From Chryseolinea lacunae (GTDB lineage Bacteria; Bacteroidota; Bacteroidia; Cytophagales; Cyclobacteriaceae), in assembly GCF_016735595.1 (NCBI RefSeq), contig NZ_JAERRB010000002.1:384996-448995 (forward strand): a stretch of DNA of 64,000 bases, given 5' to 3'. This document shows, piece by piece, positions 8,457 to 16,170 of the stretch. How positions within the stretch are numbered: the stretch's first letter is position 1; each line of letters begins with the position of its first letter. A program made the translations under genes and the position numbers. Under the pieces are notes generated by a model that had not been told where the DNA came from, made no database searches, and worked only from the letters and a program-made list of their open reading frames with translations.

Positions 8457-8888
8457 ATGAAATCAATACAACATCGTTCCGACTGCCCGATCAGCTATAC
8501 ACTTGATATATTAGGTGATAAATGGATGCTCCTTATTCTACGAGATATGATTTTTGCAGAAAAGGAGTCTTATAAGGAATTCATGCAATCCGGAGAAGGA
8601 ATTGCCACCAATGTACTGGCAGACCGTCTTAGCATACTTGAGACTGAGAAGTTTATCACGAAAAAGGTGTCGCCTGCCAATAAAAAATCGTTTGTCTATC
8701 GCCTAACAGACAAGGGAATTACACTGATCCCACTTATCATGGAAATTACCCTATGGGGCTCCGCCTTCAACCCGAAGGGAGGGAATAAGGAACTTCTCAA
8801 AAAACTTAAAAAAGATAAAGAAGGCGTAGTCGCTGAATTCACAGCGAAAATGAAGGAACGTACTTTCAAGTCAGTAGCGAGGGTATAG
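8457..8888 (+). CDS. HxlR family winged-helix transcriptional regulator
   Basis: 143 residues with the HxlR hallmark: a Cys near the N-terminus in DCPISYTLDILGDKWMLLILRDM, then a winged helix with ATNVLADRLSILETEKFI and YRLTDKGITLIPLI. Cys10 is at the position that senses electrophiles or oxidants in this family. The divergent neighbour is an OYE ene-reductase and the shared intergenic region holds two palindromes, so autoregulation and control of the reductase by reactive compounds are likely. The ATG at 8457 gives the family-typical N-terminus. Confidence 0.9.
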   Translation: MKSIQHRSDCPISYTLDILGDKWMLLILRDMIFAEKESYKEFMQSGEGIATNVLADRLSILETEKFITKKVSPANKKSFVYRLTDKGITLIPLIMEITLWGSAFNPKGGNKELLKKLKKDKEGVVAEFTAKMKERTFKSVARV

Positions 8889-8980
8889 ATATGCCTGAGG
8901 TTTCTTTGTCCATTTCCGGCGTTACATGAAGTCCTTCTGGGAATTTTATATAGCGCTATTGGGATTTATTAACATAGAGT

Positions 8981-9180
8981 GGAGATTCCGACCCCATTGA
9001 CCACTTTGTTTCAGGAGGGCGTGACCAGCTAAAGTTACCTGACAACTTGAACTACGTCTAGGTTTCGAACCACTTGATTGCTAGACTTGTTTCTGGTCAA
9101 ATGGTGGCGGAATTGGGTGGTCACCTGATCTGAAAATTGATGGTCAGACAAAACGGAAAAAGATGGTCAGCCTCTTCGGA
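8981..9180. mobile_element. MITE-like repeat, copy 1
   Basis: About 200 bp, one of four copies (others at 28405, 29626 and 50463). It starts GGAGATTCCGA and ends in the matching inverted end TCGGA, the last six bases being lost here. The left half carries two TGACCA-type boxes and the right half four TGGTCA boxes in opposite orientation. This looks like terminal transposase-binding repeats brought together without a transposase gene. The arrangement recalls IS21-family ends, but the parent element is not in the window. Confidence 0.7.
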
Positions 9181-9216
9181 AACTTATACGAAACAATTAC
9201 GAAACAACTTCATGGT

Positions 9217-9253
9217 AAAAAAGGCTGTTGCGGGTATCGCTAACAGCCTTTTT
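9217..9253. terminator. Strong bidirectional terminator-like hairpin
   Basis: AAAAAAGGCTGTT and AACAGCCTTTTT form a long stem closed by a short GCG/CGC inner stem, with A and T runs on both flanks. No gene ends directly next to it; it marks the left edge of the integrated element. Confidence 0.7.
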
Positions 9254-9272
9254 GCCTCGATCTCACGAGGAA

Positions 9273-9309
9273 GTAGCCCCGGCAGGGATTGCAAAGCCCT
9301 TATAAATGC
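9273..9309. repeat. 37-bp direct repeat, right copy
   Basis: Second copy of the repeat at 7038-7074, with one difference. Its first 14 bases equal the tRNA-Arg 3' end at 52426-52439, in the same orientation. It lies 36 bases left of the proposed attL core. Confidence 0.7.
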
Positions 9310-9345
9310 TTGGTTTACAACTGAAAACAGAATCCTAGGAAATCT

Positions 9346-9360
9346 CATTCACCTAATCTC
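9346..9360. repeat. Proposed attL core of the integrated element
   Basis: CATTCACCTAATCTC occurs here and again, in the same orientation, at 52306-52320 next to the integrase gene; it is followed by CAC(C)CAG-like bases in both places. Base composition shifts to AT-rich from this point rightward. The stretch 9186-9757 holds only this site, the 37-bp repeat and the hairpin; I see no convincing gene in it. Confidence 0.6.
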
Positions 9361-9757
9361 TCACCCAGTCATTTTCGAGTAATCGTTATCAAATTTAATG
9401 ATAAGAAACCTAAAAACGCCATTCAATTGTGGAATTCTTGAGACGTAGCTGTCCGTCCGCTTAAAATCACACGCTAAAAATTCGGTCCAAAATCGATCGT
9501 GAAGCTCGCCGCTGATTCTTTAGAATTCTTGCAGTCCAATACCGATATTCCAAAAGTCTTTTTAATGAAACATCGGTGCCAATACTCTTGTTCAGTTTAC
9601 TCGTCAAATGGGAACAAAAAGGAAAAGATGATTTCTATTGCTGAGCGGAGATTCCGGCTCAACACGCTCAGAATTTTCACGTTGACCATATCCGCTACAG
9701 TGATAGCGTTCTCGCGATCATGGTGAAACTCTTATCTTCATCTCACTTGCGGATTTT

Positions 9758-10168
9758 CTAGTTGTTCGCTGCATTTACTTTAAAAACAGCATTCGGGAAC
9801 GGCTGCTCCTCTGTTGCCAACTCCGTCCCAGCGTTTTCTCTATTTTCATACATTGTTAGTGACCCCGAGCCACAAGTAAAGAGGTCCGCGTCATCTTCTG
9901 AATAGGTCAACCAGTCAAGCTTAAGTGTTGAGGGTAAATTTAACGCATCCATAACACCAGAAAACGCTGTTGAAAACTTCAAGCGTCCTGTTGATGAAGT
10001 CCATTCAATAAAAAATGCTATGTCGGTGATCGTGTCATTTCTTCGAACATAGATGCCCTGCAATTCATGGATATTTATTCGATTGTCGAACGTCTTAAAC
10101 AAACCACACAACTTTTGTTCTGAAAATGACAAGGATAAAGCAAACTGACGAGAATAGAACGTTTTCAT
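9758..10168 (-). CDS. Hypothetical protein at the end of the lanthipeptide operon
   Basis: 136 residues from ATG 10168 (MKTFYSRQFALSLSF). It contains strand-rich segments such as INIHELQGIYVRRNDTITDIAFFIEW but I recognise no family. It is the last gene of the minus-strand series that begins with the precursor gene and lies 263 bases after the SpaB_C-like gene. A longer frame starts with TTG at 10348, but the added residues are compositionally unlike a normal N-terminus. A role in the lanthipeptide pathway is inferred from position only. Confidence 0.5.
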   Translation of the reverse strand: MKTFYSRQFALSLSFSEQKLCGLFKTFDNRINIHELQGIYVRRNDTITDIAFFIEWTSSTGRLKFSTAFSGVMDALNLPSTLKLDWLTYSEDDADLFTCGSGSLTMYENRENAGTELATEEQPFPNAVFKVNAANN

Positions 10169-10431
10169 TACATAGCTTTTAAAAATACAACAGTAACTTG
10201 TCTTAGTTTTGAATTTAGTAAAAAAAATGCCCATGCATTCAGCGGTACCGTTACTCTCTTCTTTTTTTTGAAGAACGGTAGTATTCTTAAATGAGTAACA
10301 AGTCAGTAAACTAAGGGGAACGAAATAGTCTGTTGGAATATTATGCAACTTCTCAGATAAGGTCGTATTCCCGGTTTAAAACACAGGCAACATCCATAGC
10401 AGCCAAAAAAAGAACAATTTTAGAATCTCTT

Positions 10432-11379
10432 CTATGCCAGTACGGGCAATGTACTTTCATTTCGTCGAATTCCGTTGGCGGCGTGCAGTGGTGTTCGATA
10501 CATTCTTTCAAGTAAGTCGGAATACATTAGGTGTATCTGGTTCGATAGACCAAGTTGCCAGGAAATCGATGTAACCACATTCAGAATACACTGACCCACC
10601 TCTATTGTTGAAGTATTTGCTTGTAGTGCAAGGAATTCTCCAATAGCGACTATCATTTCCGAACATAACCAATTATACTTTTCATTTGTTGAACGCGTTC
10701 CTGCAATAATCAATTTACTCACTCGCTTAAAAAATTTAGCTTCATTGTGATAAAGCGTAACCGTGTCCTTCAATAGTTGATCCACATCAACTATTGTATC
10801 ATTAAGTTCGGCGATATTCCGAGATCTCAACCATTTTAACATCCTTAGTGTCTCGGCCAAACCAAATGCCTTCTCTACTTGATGAAAAGCGATATGACCA
10901 ACGGCAAGATAGAAAAATAGGGAGGACTCCGGTGACACTTCATGATCTTGGAAAAAGCGGACTAACATTCTTGATATTCGACAGCCAAATTTTGACAATT
11001 TCCGGTTTTTTGAGACCCATTTTTCATGTCGTTTTGAATTAATAGAATGAAAGAAAAAGGAATCGTTTGGGAAATTTGCAAAAATAAATGATTGGCCGTA
11101 TGCAATACCAGAACAATGACCGGCAAGATACTTCTGAAACAACAGAGATATCTTTGCCTTGACAGCGTCTTTTGATGACGCCTTAACCAATAAAAGAACT
11201 CGTATGTGACTTCCCTGCACACTTGAGAACGATAAGTGAAAATTATCATTTTTAGTTGTCCTTACAAAAGGCTTAAGTTCGTTCCAGATACAATCTCGGA
11301 TCAGGCAATGGAGAAGCCTCTCGCTGTAGTAAACAGAAAATGAAACCCAGACATGGTTGTTAGTATTCGTATTTGCCAT
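10432..11379 (-). CDS. SpaB_C-like (thiopeptide-type bacteriocin biosynthesis) domain protein
   Basis: 315 residues. The N-terminus follows the pattern of the LanB elimination domain: HVWVSFSVYYSERLLHCLIRD, then an FHLSFSSVQGSHIRVLLLVKA block where canonical proteins have W-F-F-I-R-Y...PHLRLR. The conserved His-Arg appears as SHIR. The rest is helical with no recognisable motif. Stand-alone proteins of this type either complete split dehydratases or act in aminoacyl-tRNA-dependent peptide modification. A complete LanB with its own elimination domain is present in the same cluster, so the job of this extra copy is unclear. It starts five bases after the glycosyltransferase stop, in the same operon. 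Confidence 0.6.
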   Translation of the reverse strand: MANTNTNNHVWVSFSVYYSERLLHCLIRDCIWNELKPFVRTTKNDNFHLSFSSVQGSHIRVLLLVKASSKDAVKAKISLLFQKYLAGHCSGIAYGQSFIFANFPNDSFFFHSINSKRHEKWVSKNRKLSKFGCRISRMLVRFFQDHEVSPESSLFFYLAVGHIAFHQVEKAFGLAETLRMLKWLRSRNIAELNDTIVDVDQLLKDTVTLYHNEAKFFKRVSKLIIAGTRSTNEKYNWLCSEMIVAIGEFLALQANTSTIEVGQCILNVVTSISWQLGLSNQIHLMYSDLLERMYRTPLHAANGIRRNESTLPVLA

Positions 11380-11384
11380 TTTGC

Positions 11385-12458
11385 TCAGGTTGTCAAATCT
11401 CGTTCGTCAAATTTCCCAAAACCATTTTTATTTACAGCAGTGATGTTTTTTCTGTTATTTCCTCTAAAGACAAGTCTATTAGATACTTCAGACATCACAG
11501 TAGATACAAAAAGGAACATATCAGTGCTGTCAATTTTAACGAATGATCCGTTTTTAGAAGTTATCTTAGAATTAATATCGTCTTGGATAAAGATTTCTGA
11601 TCCTTGGCTCCAGGATATGACAAGTCTACCTGAATTGTCTTTGATCCAGCTTCCGGCTTCGTTGCTGCGAATTGAAATCAAGGCGGCCATGCCCATAGGG
11701 GTATCGAATACTGGGCTGTGCAGAACACTTTTATTTGCAATATGAACGCGCTCACATCTGTTGTCCGTGTACAGAACAATTATTATTGTATTTGTGGGGT
11801 CCGAAAAATGCATATAGAGCGTCTCAGCAAATTTCAAAAAATACTCATTTTTAATCCGAAGAGTGAATCCGTGACTGATCGCTGACAGGAAATGCTTTCC
11901 CCTAATAATACTTCTTTTAAGCCCTTTCCGGTGGAGCCGCTCCACCAAGTCGAAATCCTCAAATCCATAAGCATGCATGGTTTCATCAAAACCTCTAACG
12001 TTCATAAAAGTTTTCCTCGGTACAGCGAGGCGCCCAAGAACATCACGCGATTTGATGCTTGCGTGGTTAACGGGAATGCCAGTCAATACGGTATTTTTTT
12101 CTTTGCTGAATATCTTGTTTACATAATCCGCAAATCTCGGTCCTGTAAAATTATCAGCGTCTACGTTGCAAACTATATCTCCTGTCGACAGACTAAATGC
12201 GACATTTTTCGCATGACTTCGCCTGAAGTATTGCGGGGAATTTAGCCGAAAATAGCGTAATATGTTTTCATCGATGTATTTCCTCATATTCATTTTAATC
12301 CAGTCTTGCAACCCATCATTCGAATTGTAATCCAATAATACAAATTCAACATTTGGATAGTCTTGATTGTCTTCAATGTTCTTTCGAAGAGTCTCTTTTA
12401 CATGTATTAGTCTGTTCATTGAAACAGTACAGAAAGATATTTTGTAGTTCGTTCGCAT
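11385..12458 (-). CDS. Family 2 glycosyltransferase
   Basis: 357 residues. GT-A fold visible from residue 6: ISFCTVSMNRLIHVKETL, then FVLLDYNSNDGLQDWI, the metal-binding DXD-type motif in GDIVCNVDADNF, and GFDETMHAYGFEDFDLVERLHRKG. The last about 130 residues (after HFSDPTNTIIIVLYT) form a separate strand-rich part that I do not recognise. It likely transfers a sugar from a nucleotide sugar. Its position between the exporter and the SpaB_C-like gene in the lanthipeptide operon suggests glycosylation of the peptide or supply of the sugar that the carbamoyltransferase modifies; this is inference. Confidence 0.8.
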   Translation of the reverse strand: MRTNYKISFCTVSMNRLIHVKETLRKNIEDNQDYPNVEFVLLDYNSNDGLQDWIKMNMRKYIDENILRYFRLNSPQYFRRSHAKNVAFSLSTGDIVCNVDADNFTGPRFADYVNKIFSKEKNTVLTGIPVNHASIKSRDVLGRLAVPRKTFMNVRGFDETMHAYGFEDFDLVERLHRKGLKRSIIRGKHFLSAISHGFTLRIKNEYFLKFAETLYMHFSDPTNTIIIVLYTDNRCERVHIANKSVLHSPVFDTPMGMAALISIRSNEAGSWIKDNSGRLVISWSQGSEIFIQDDINSKITSKNGSFVKIDSTDMFLFVSTVMSEVSNRLVFRGNNRKNITAVNKNGFGKFDERDLTT

Positions 12459-12523
12459 ACTTCCGATAGAAAATGTAAATAAATCAAGGATTGTTTCCTG
12501 TGCCGGTTATTAGCTTCTTCAAT

Positions 12524-14263
12524 CTATATTTTGCACTGATAGGTGTAAAGTTCAAAATATCTTCCTCTCAATTCAATAAGTTCCTCATGGGTACCTTTTT
12601 CGGCGACTGCGCCCTGCTCGATAACCAGGATTTGGTGTGCCATGCGAATGGTGCTTAGGCGATGAGCAATAACAAAAGTTGTCCGTCCCTTCATTAATTC
12701 GGTCATACTTTCTTTAATTAGATTTTCACTTTCCGAATCAAGATTCGAGGTGACTTCATCAAGAATAAGGATCCTTGGATCGGCTAGAATTGCTCGGGCG
12801 ATTGCGATTCGTTGACGCTGGCCTCCGGACAATTTAACCCCGCGCTCACCAATTACTGTGTCTAAACCGTGTTGAAATCGTTCTGAAAATTCAGAAACGC
12901 GAGCCGCTTTTATTGCATTTGTCAGTTCGATCGACGAGGCATTTCGGTTGGAGAAAAGAATATTCTCTCGAATTGTGCCGTCAAAAAGGAAGTCGTCTTG
13001 CAATACAACTCCCAACTGATTCCTATAGCTTCCTGGAGTTATTGAAGAAAGATCTAACTGATCGATAGTTATTGAACCCCGTACAGGTTTATAAAATGAT
13101 GCTACCAATCCCGCTATTGTTGTCTTTCCAGAACCTGAGGAACCGACCAGTGCCGTAATGGTCCCGGCTTCGGCTCTAAAGGATACCATATCCAATATGG
13201 GTTTACCTGGTTCATACTCAAAAGTAACATTGTCAAAAACCACGTCGCCCTTTATTGTTCCAATTGGTGTAGTTCCCTTTTCGTTCTCATATTCGGTCTT
13301 AAGATTTAGAAGTTCCTCGGTTCGATCAAGACCCGCAAAAGATTCAGTGAGCTGCGTACCGATGCTGCTCATTTGACTAATAGGAGTGATGATGAATCCA
13401 AGGTATAGGGCGAACGCGATAAGTTGCCCAACAGTCAATTGATTGTCAACGATCAAATATGCGCCAAGGCCCATTATGCCCACAGTAGCAAGCTGCAATA
13501 GAAAAACTGAAGACCCCGTGACAAGGCTAACTGACATAAGACTTCTCTTTACGTTCTGAAATATTTGTTCCACACCCCGTTCGAATGTTTTTATCTCGTG
13601 ACTTTCCGCGTTAAACCCTTTGATAACCCGTACACCTTTGAAAGTTTCTGCCAGCCTGCTTGTTACTTCAGCATTTACCCGGCTTCGTTCTTGGTAAATA
13701 GGCCGGATAAATGCAAAGGTCTTTAGCGAAATAGCCCAGAATATTGCTATCGGAACTAGTATACATCCTGTTAACAAGGGACTAATTGATACAAGGAAGA
13801 AGAAAGAGATAACAATACTAATTGCTCCTCCGACAAGTTGGACAACCCCTGTTCCAATAATATTCCGTACACCCTCAACGTCTGTCATAACCCTTGCTAC
13901 CAACGAACCGGAATTGTTGTCGTCAAAAAACTTCATTGGGAGCATGAGTATGTGCCGTTGAACCCTTGCCCGAAGAATTGATATTACGCGCTGTGCCTCC
14001 ACGCTTAGAAGGTTGGTGAGCACAACAGAACTGATCGCTTGAACAGAAATTGCGGCCGCAGCCACAGCCAACAATACTTTGAGGAGTTTTATGTTTCGGT
14101 TCGACAAGACTTCATCAAGCAAATATGTGCTCACGCTAGGTAAAACGAACCCAGTGAGTCGATTCACAGTAATTAAGATCAGTCCAACAAATAGAAGCTT
14201 TCTCCGAGGCCAAACAATTGTCTTAAATACATAAGCGATGGTGACACGATGCTGCCTTGTCAT
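12524..14263 (-). CDS. ABC exporter, fused permease and ATPase (MsbA/LmrA type)
   Basis: 579 residues: six transmembrane helices in residues 1-320 and a nucleotide-binding domain with Walker A GSSGSGKTT, Q-loop GVVLQDDFLF, signature LSGGQRQRIAIARAI, Walker B ILILDEVTSNLD and H-loop VIAHRLSTI. It lacks the C39 peptidase domain present in the second exporter of the cluster. It follows the precursor gene after a hairpin and precedes the glycosyltransferase. It may give self-protection by pumping out mature product or handle an intermediate; the direct substrate is not known. Confidence 0.9.
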   Translation of the reverse strand: MTRQHRVTIAYVFKTIVWPRRKLLFVGLILITVNRLTGFVLPSVSTYLLDEVLSNRNIKLLKVLLAVAAAAISVQAISSVVLTNLLSVEAQRVISILRARVQRHILMLPMKFFDDNNSGSLVARVMTDVEGVRNIIGTGVVQLVGGAISIVISFFFLVSISPLLTGCILVPIAIFWAISLKTFAFIRPIYQERSRVNAEVTSRLAETFKGVRVIKGFNAESHEIKTFERGVEQIFQNVKRSLMSVSLVTGSSVFLLQLATVGIMGLGAYLIVDNQLTVGQLIAFALYLGFIITPISQMSSIGTQLTESFAGLDRTEELLNLKTEYENEKGTTPIGTIKGDVVFDNVTFEYEPGKPILDMVSFRAEAGTITALVGSSGSGKTTIAGLVASFYKPVRGSITIDQLDLSSITPGSYRNQLGVVLQDDFLFDGTIRENILFSNRNASSIELTNAIKAARVSEFSERFQHGLDTVIGERGVKLSGGQRQRIAIARAILADPRILILDEVTSNLDSESENLIKESMTELMKGRTTFVIAHRLSTIRMAHQILVIEQGAVAEKGTHEELIELRGRYFELYTYQCKI

Positions 14264-14437
14264 CTAACTACTTGAGTTAAAAATAGCGAATGTTGTCATT
14301 GCCAATCTTGGTTTGAAAACCTGGTGTGCATTGATTTAGGCATTATGATTTCTAAACCAATAGCTTGTCATGCGGCGTCTCTAGAACACCGAGCCTAATA
14401 TCTTTTGGAAATGGAAAGTGCAAATTGACCTTTCGAA

Positions 14438-14471
14438 GTATAGAAGGACTCATAACGGAATCCTTCTATAC
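14438..14471 (-). terminator. Stem-loop between precursor gene and exporter, probable attenuator
   Basis: GTATAGAAGGA and TCCTTCTATAC form an 11-base perfect stem with a 12-base loop. There is no strong T-run on the minus strand, so it probably causes partial termination or protects the precursor mRNA, giving more precursor than downstream enzymes. Hairpins in this place are common in lantibiotic operons. Confidence 0.6.
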
Positions 14472-14556
14472 ATAGGAGATTATTAGTAGTAGGATTTAGA
14501 ATTTGCGGACATGCCACAACAAAGAGCCTACAACATAAGGACCGTCAGAGCTTCGA

Positions 14557-14727
14557 TCAACAATACGTTTCGCAAACAGAGATTTTGCAGCTGTTGATAC
14601 ACGTGTAGACCGAACCCGAAGATCCTCCCCCGAAAATGGGTTGTGATAGATGTTTTTCAAGGGAAGAAATAGTTTTTTTGCTCAACGATAATTTTTTGTC
14701 AAGCGTAAGCGTGCTTTTCTTTTTCAT
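14557..14727 (-). CDS. Class I lanthipeptide precursor peptide (LanA)
   Basis: 56-residue peptide from ATG 14727. The leader begins MKKKSTLTLDKKLSLSKKTI and ends in a GGG run after QPIF, a double-glycine cleavage site matching the C39 peptidase exporter at 21939. This leader style (KKLSLxKKTI...GG) is typical of Bacteroidota natural-product precursors. The 21-residue core starts SSGSV and contains seven Ser/Thr and four Cys arranged as TC, SC, SxC and TxC pairs, ending with Cys. Up to four lanthionine-type rings are possible. It is preceded by an A/T-rich leader and the 16-bp palindrome, and is followed by a hairpin and the exporter gene. The gene is too short for usual length cut-offs. Confidence 0.85.
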   Translation of the reverse strand: MKKKSTLTLDKKLSLSKKTISSLEKHLSQPIFGGGSSGSVYTCINSCKISVCETYC

Positions 14728-14769
14728 AACATTTTTTTGTTTTAATAATGAATAAATAAACTATAAGAA

Positions 14770-14785
14770 AAATGAGGCCTCATTT
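14770..14785. promoter_or_regulatory. 16-bp perfect palindrome upstream of the precursor gene
   Basis: AAATGAGGCCTCATTT lies 43 bases before the precursor ATG in the divergent region between lanA and lanC. It could be an operator or part of the promoter. No dedicated regulator is encoded in the cluster, so the binding protein is unknown. The remaining bases up to 14988 show nothing else I can support. Confidence 0.5.
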
Positions 14786-14988
14786 CAATTCAGGACATTG
14801 TGATGCATCAATCCTCGAGATATACACGGGCATTGACAATATTTTCTAACGTCGCTTTGAAGGCGTTACACTTCTTCTCTCAAAAGTATTAATATTTAAA
14901 ATTATGAAATAATCGATGAGTTCAAAAGAAATGGATTTAATTTCGACGGGCAATTCGCTTTTTTTTTGACGAAGTAAAAACTTGCACT

Positions 14989-16170
14989 ATGAAAAATCGG
15001 GTAATAAAGAAGATACTTGAAATCGAACGATGTCTAGGACTTTATAATGAACCAACGATTGGACTACTAACGGGCTCGATGGGTATTTCAATCTTCTACG
15101 CCGAATTATACAAATTAACCGGCGAAGAGAGGTATTTCGAACGATGTCTTTCAGTAGCATCAACAGCAATGGATAACCTGGCCGAGCATAGCTTTTCTCA
15201 CGACTATTCGGACGGCTTCATTGGTATTGGGTGCGGCATAAACTGGCTTGTGAAAAATCAATTTCTAGAAATAACTGAGCATTTTTTTGATGAGATTGAC
15301 GACGAAATTTTCCGTGGTGGTGTGCACGACATAGACAATGGACAGTATGATTTTTTGCACGCCGCAGGCGGCGCCGTAATTTATGCGTTGTCTCGGCTTT
15401 CCAATCCGAAAGCCCTGGTTTTTATCAATCATTTCGTGGAGGCACTTTGTAAAATCAAACAAGCCGATCAAGATGGAATAAAATGGGAAGACCTTTTATC
15501 AAAGCAAGTTCTCCAATCAGTCACACCAGTATACAACCTGGGGCTAGCTCATGGTATACCAAGTATCGTGATGATTCTTCTCAGAATATTTCATGCCGGC
15601 CTCCATAAAGAGATTATTGGGGCTCTCGTACCTCAGAGTCTTAACTGGGTCGTTAGACAACGTCTCAAATCAGGTAGTACCTCTGTCTATCCTGGCAGGA
15701 TTGTTGACCCTCGTCAAGCACAATCATCCCGACTGTCGTGGTGCTATGGCGACTTAGGCCTTGCTACGACATTCTGGGCTGCCGGGATAACGTTAAACGA
15801 TAAGTCATGGCAGAACGAGGGGGTTACGCTGATTAGGCATTCACTTCAGCGAGTGGACCCCTTGGACGATGCATCACTCGATGCGGCGTTTTGCCATGGC
15901 ACAGCGGGTATCGCATGTTTCTTTCGAAGATTTGCTACGACTATGCAAGTTGCTGACTGTGACGTTAGACATGATTTTTGGATAGACAAAACGTTAAAAT
16001 TGGGCGAGACATCGAACGGCATAGCAGGGTACACATTTTCAACGCAAACGAACGAATTTGGATCCAAGAATATTGGTCTCTTGGAAGGACTGACTGGTGT
16101 TGGTTTGGTCCTGATGGATCATATTCAGCCTTCAAACACCCTGGACGAGTTTATGCTCATTGGAGTTTGA
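14989..16170 (+). CDS. lanC: Lanthionine synthetase C family cyclase (LanC)
   Basis: 393 residues with the LanC alpha/alpha-barrel signatures: repeated GxxG turns (LLTGSMGISIFYAELY, DGFIGIGCGINWL), LGLAHGIPSIVMIL, and the zinc ligands Cys in SWCYGDLGLA and Cys-His in AAFCHGTAGIACF. It catalyses Michael addition of Cys thiols onto Dha/Dhb to close lanthionine rings in the cytoplasm. It is transcribed away from the precursor and its last 39 bases overlap the 3' end of the convergent lanB gene. Confidence 0.93.
   Translation: MKNRVIKKILEIERCLGLYNEPTIGLLTGSMGISIFYAELYKLTGEERYFERCLSVASTAMDNLAEHSFSHDYSDGFIGIGCGINWLVKNQFLEITEHFFDEIDDEIFRGGVHDIDNGQYDFLHAAGGAVIYALSRLSNPKALVFINHFVEALCKIKQADQDGIKWEDLLSKQVLQSVTPVYNLGLAHGIPSIVMILLRIFHAGLHKEIIGALVPQSLNWVVRQRLKSGSTSVYPGRIVDPRQAQSSRLSWCYGDLGLATTFWAAGITLNDKSWQNEGVTLIRHSLQRVDPLDDASLDAAFCHGTAGIACFFRRFATTMQVADCDVRHDFWIDKTLKLGETSNGIAGYTFSTQTNEFGSKNIGLLEGLTGVGLVLMDHIQPSNTLDEFMLIGV

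Noticed and set aside
9137-9382. Frame of 81 codons on the plus strand
   Set aside because: It runs through the end of MITE copy 1, the hairpin and the 37-bp repeat; no protein-like composition.
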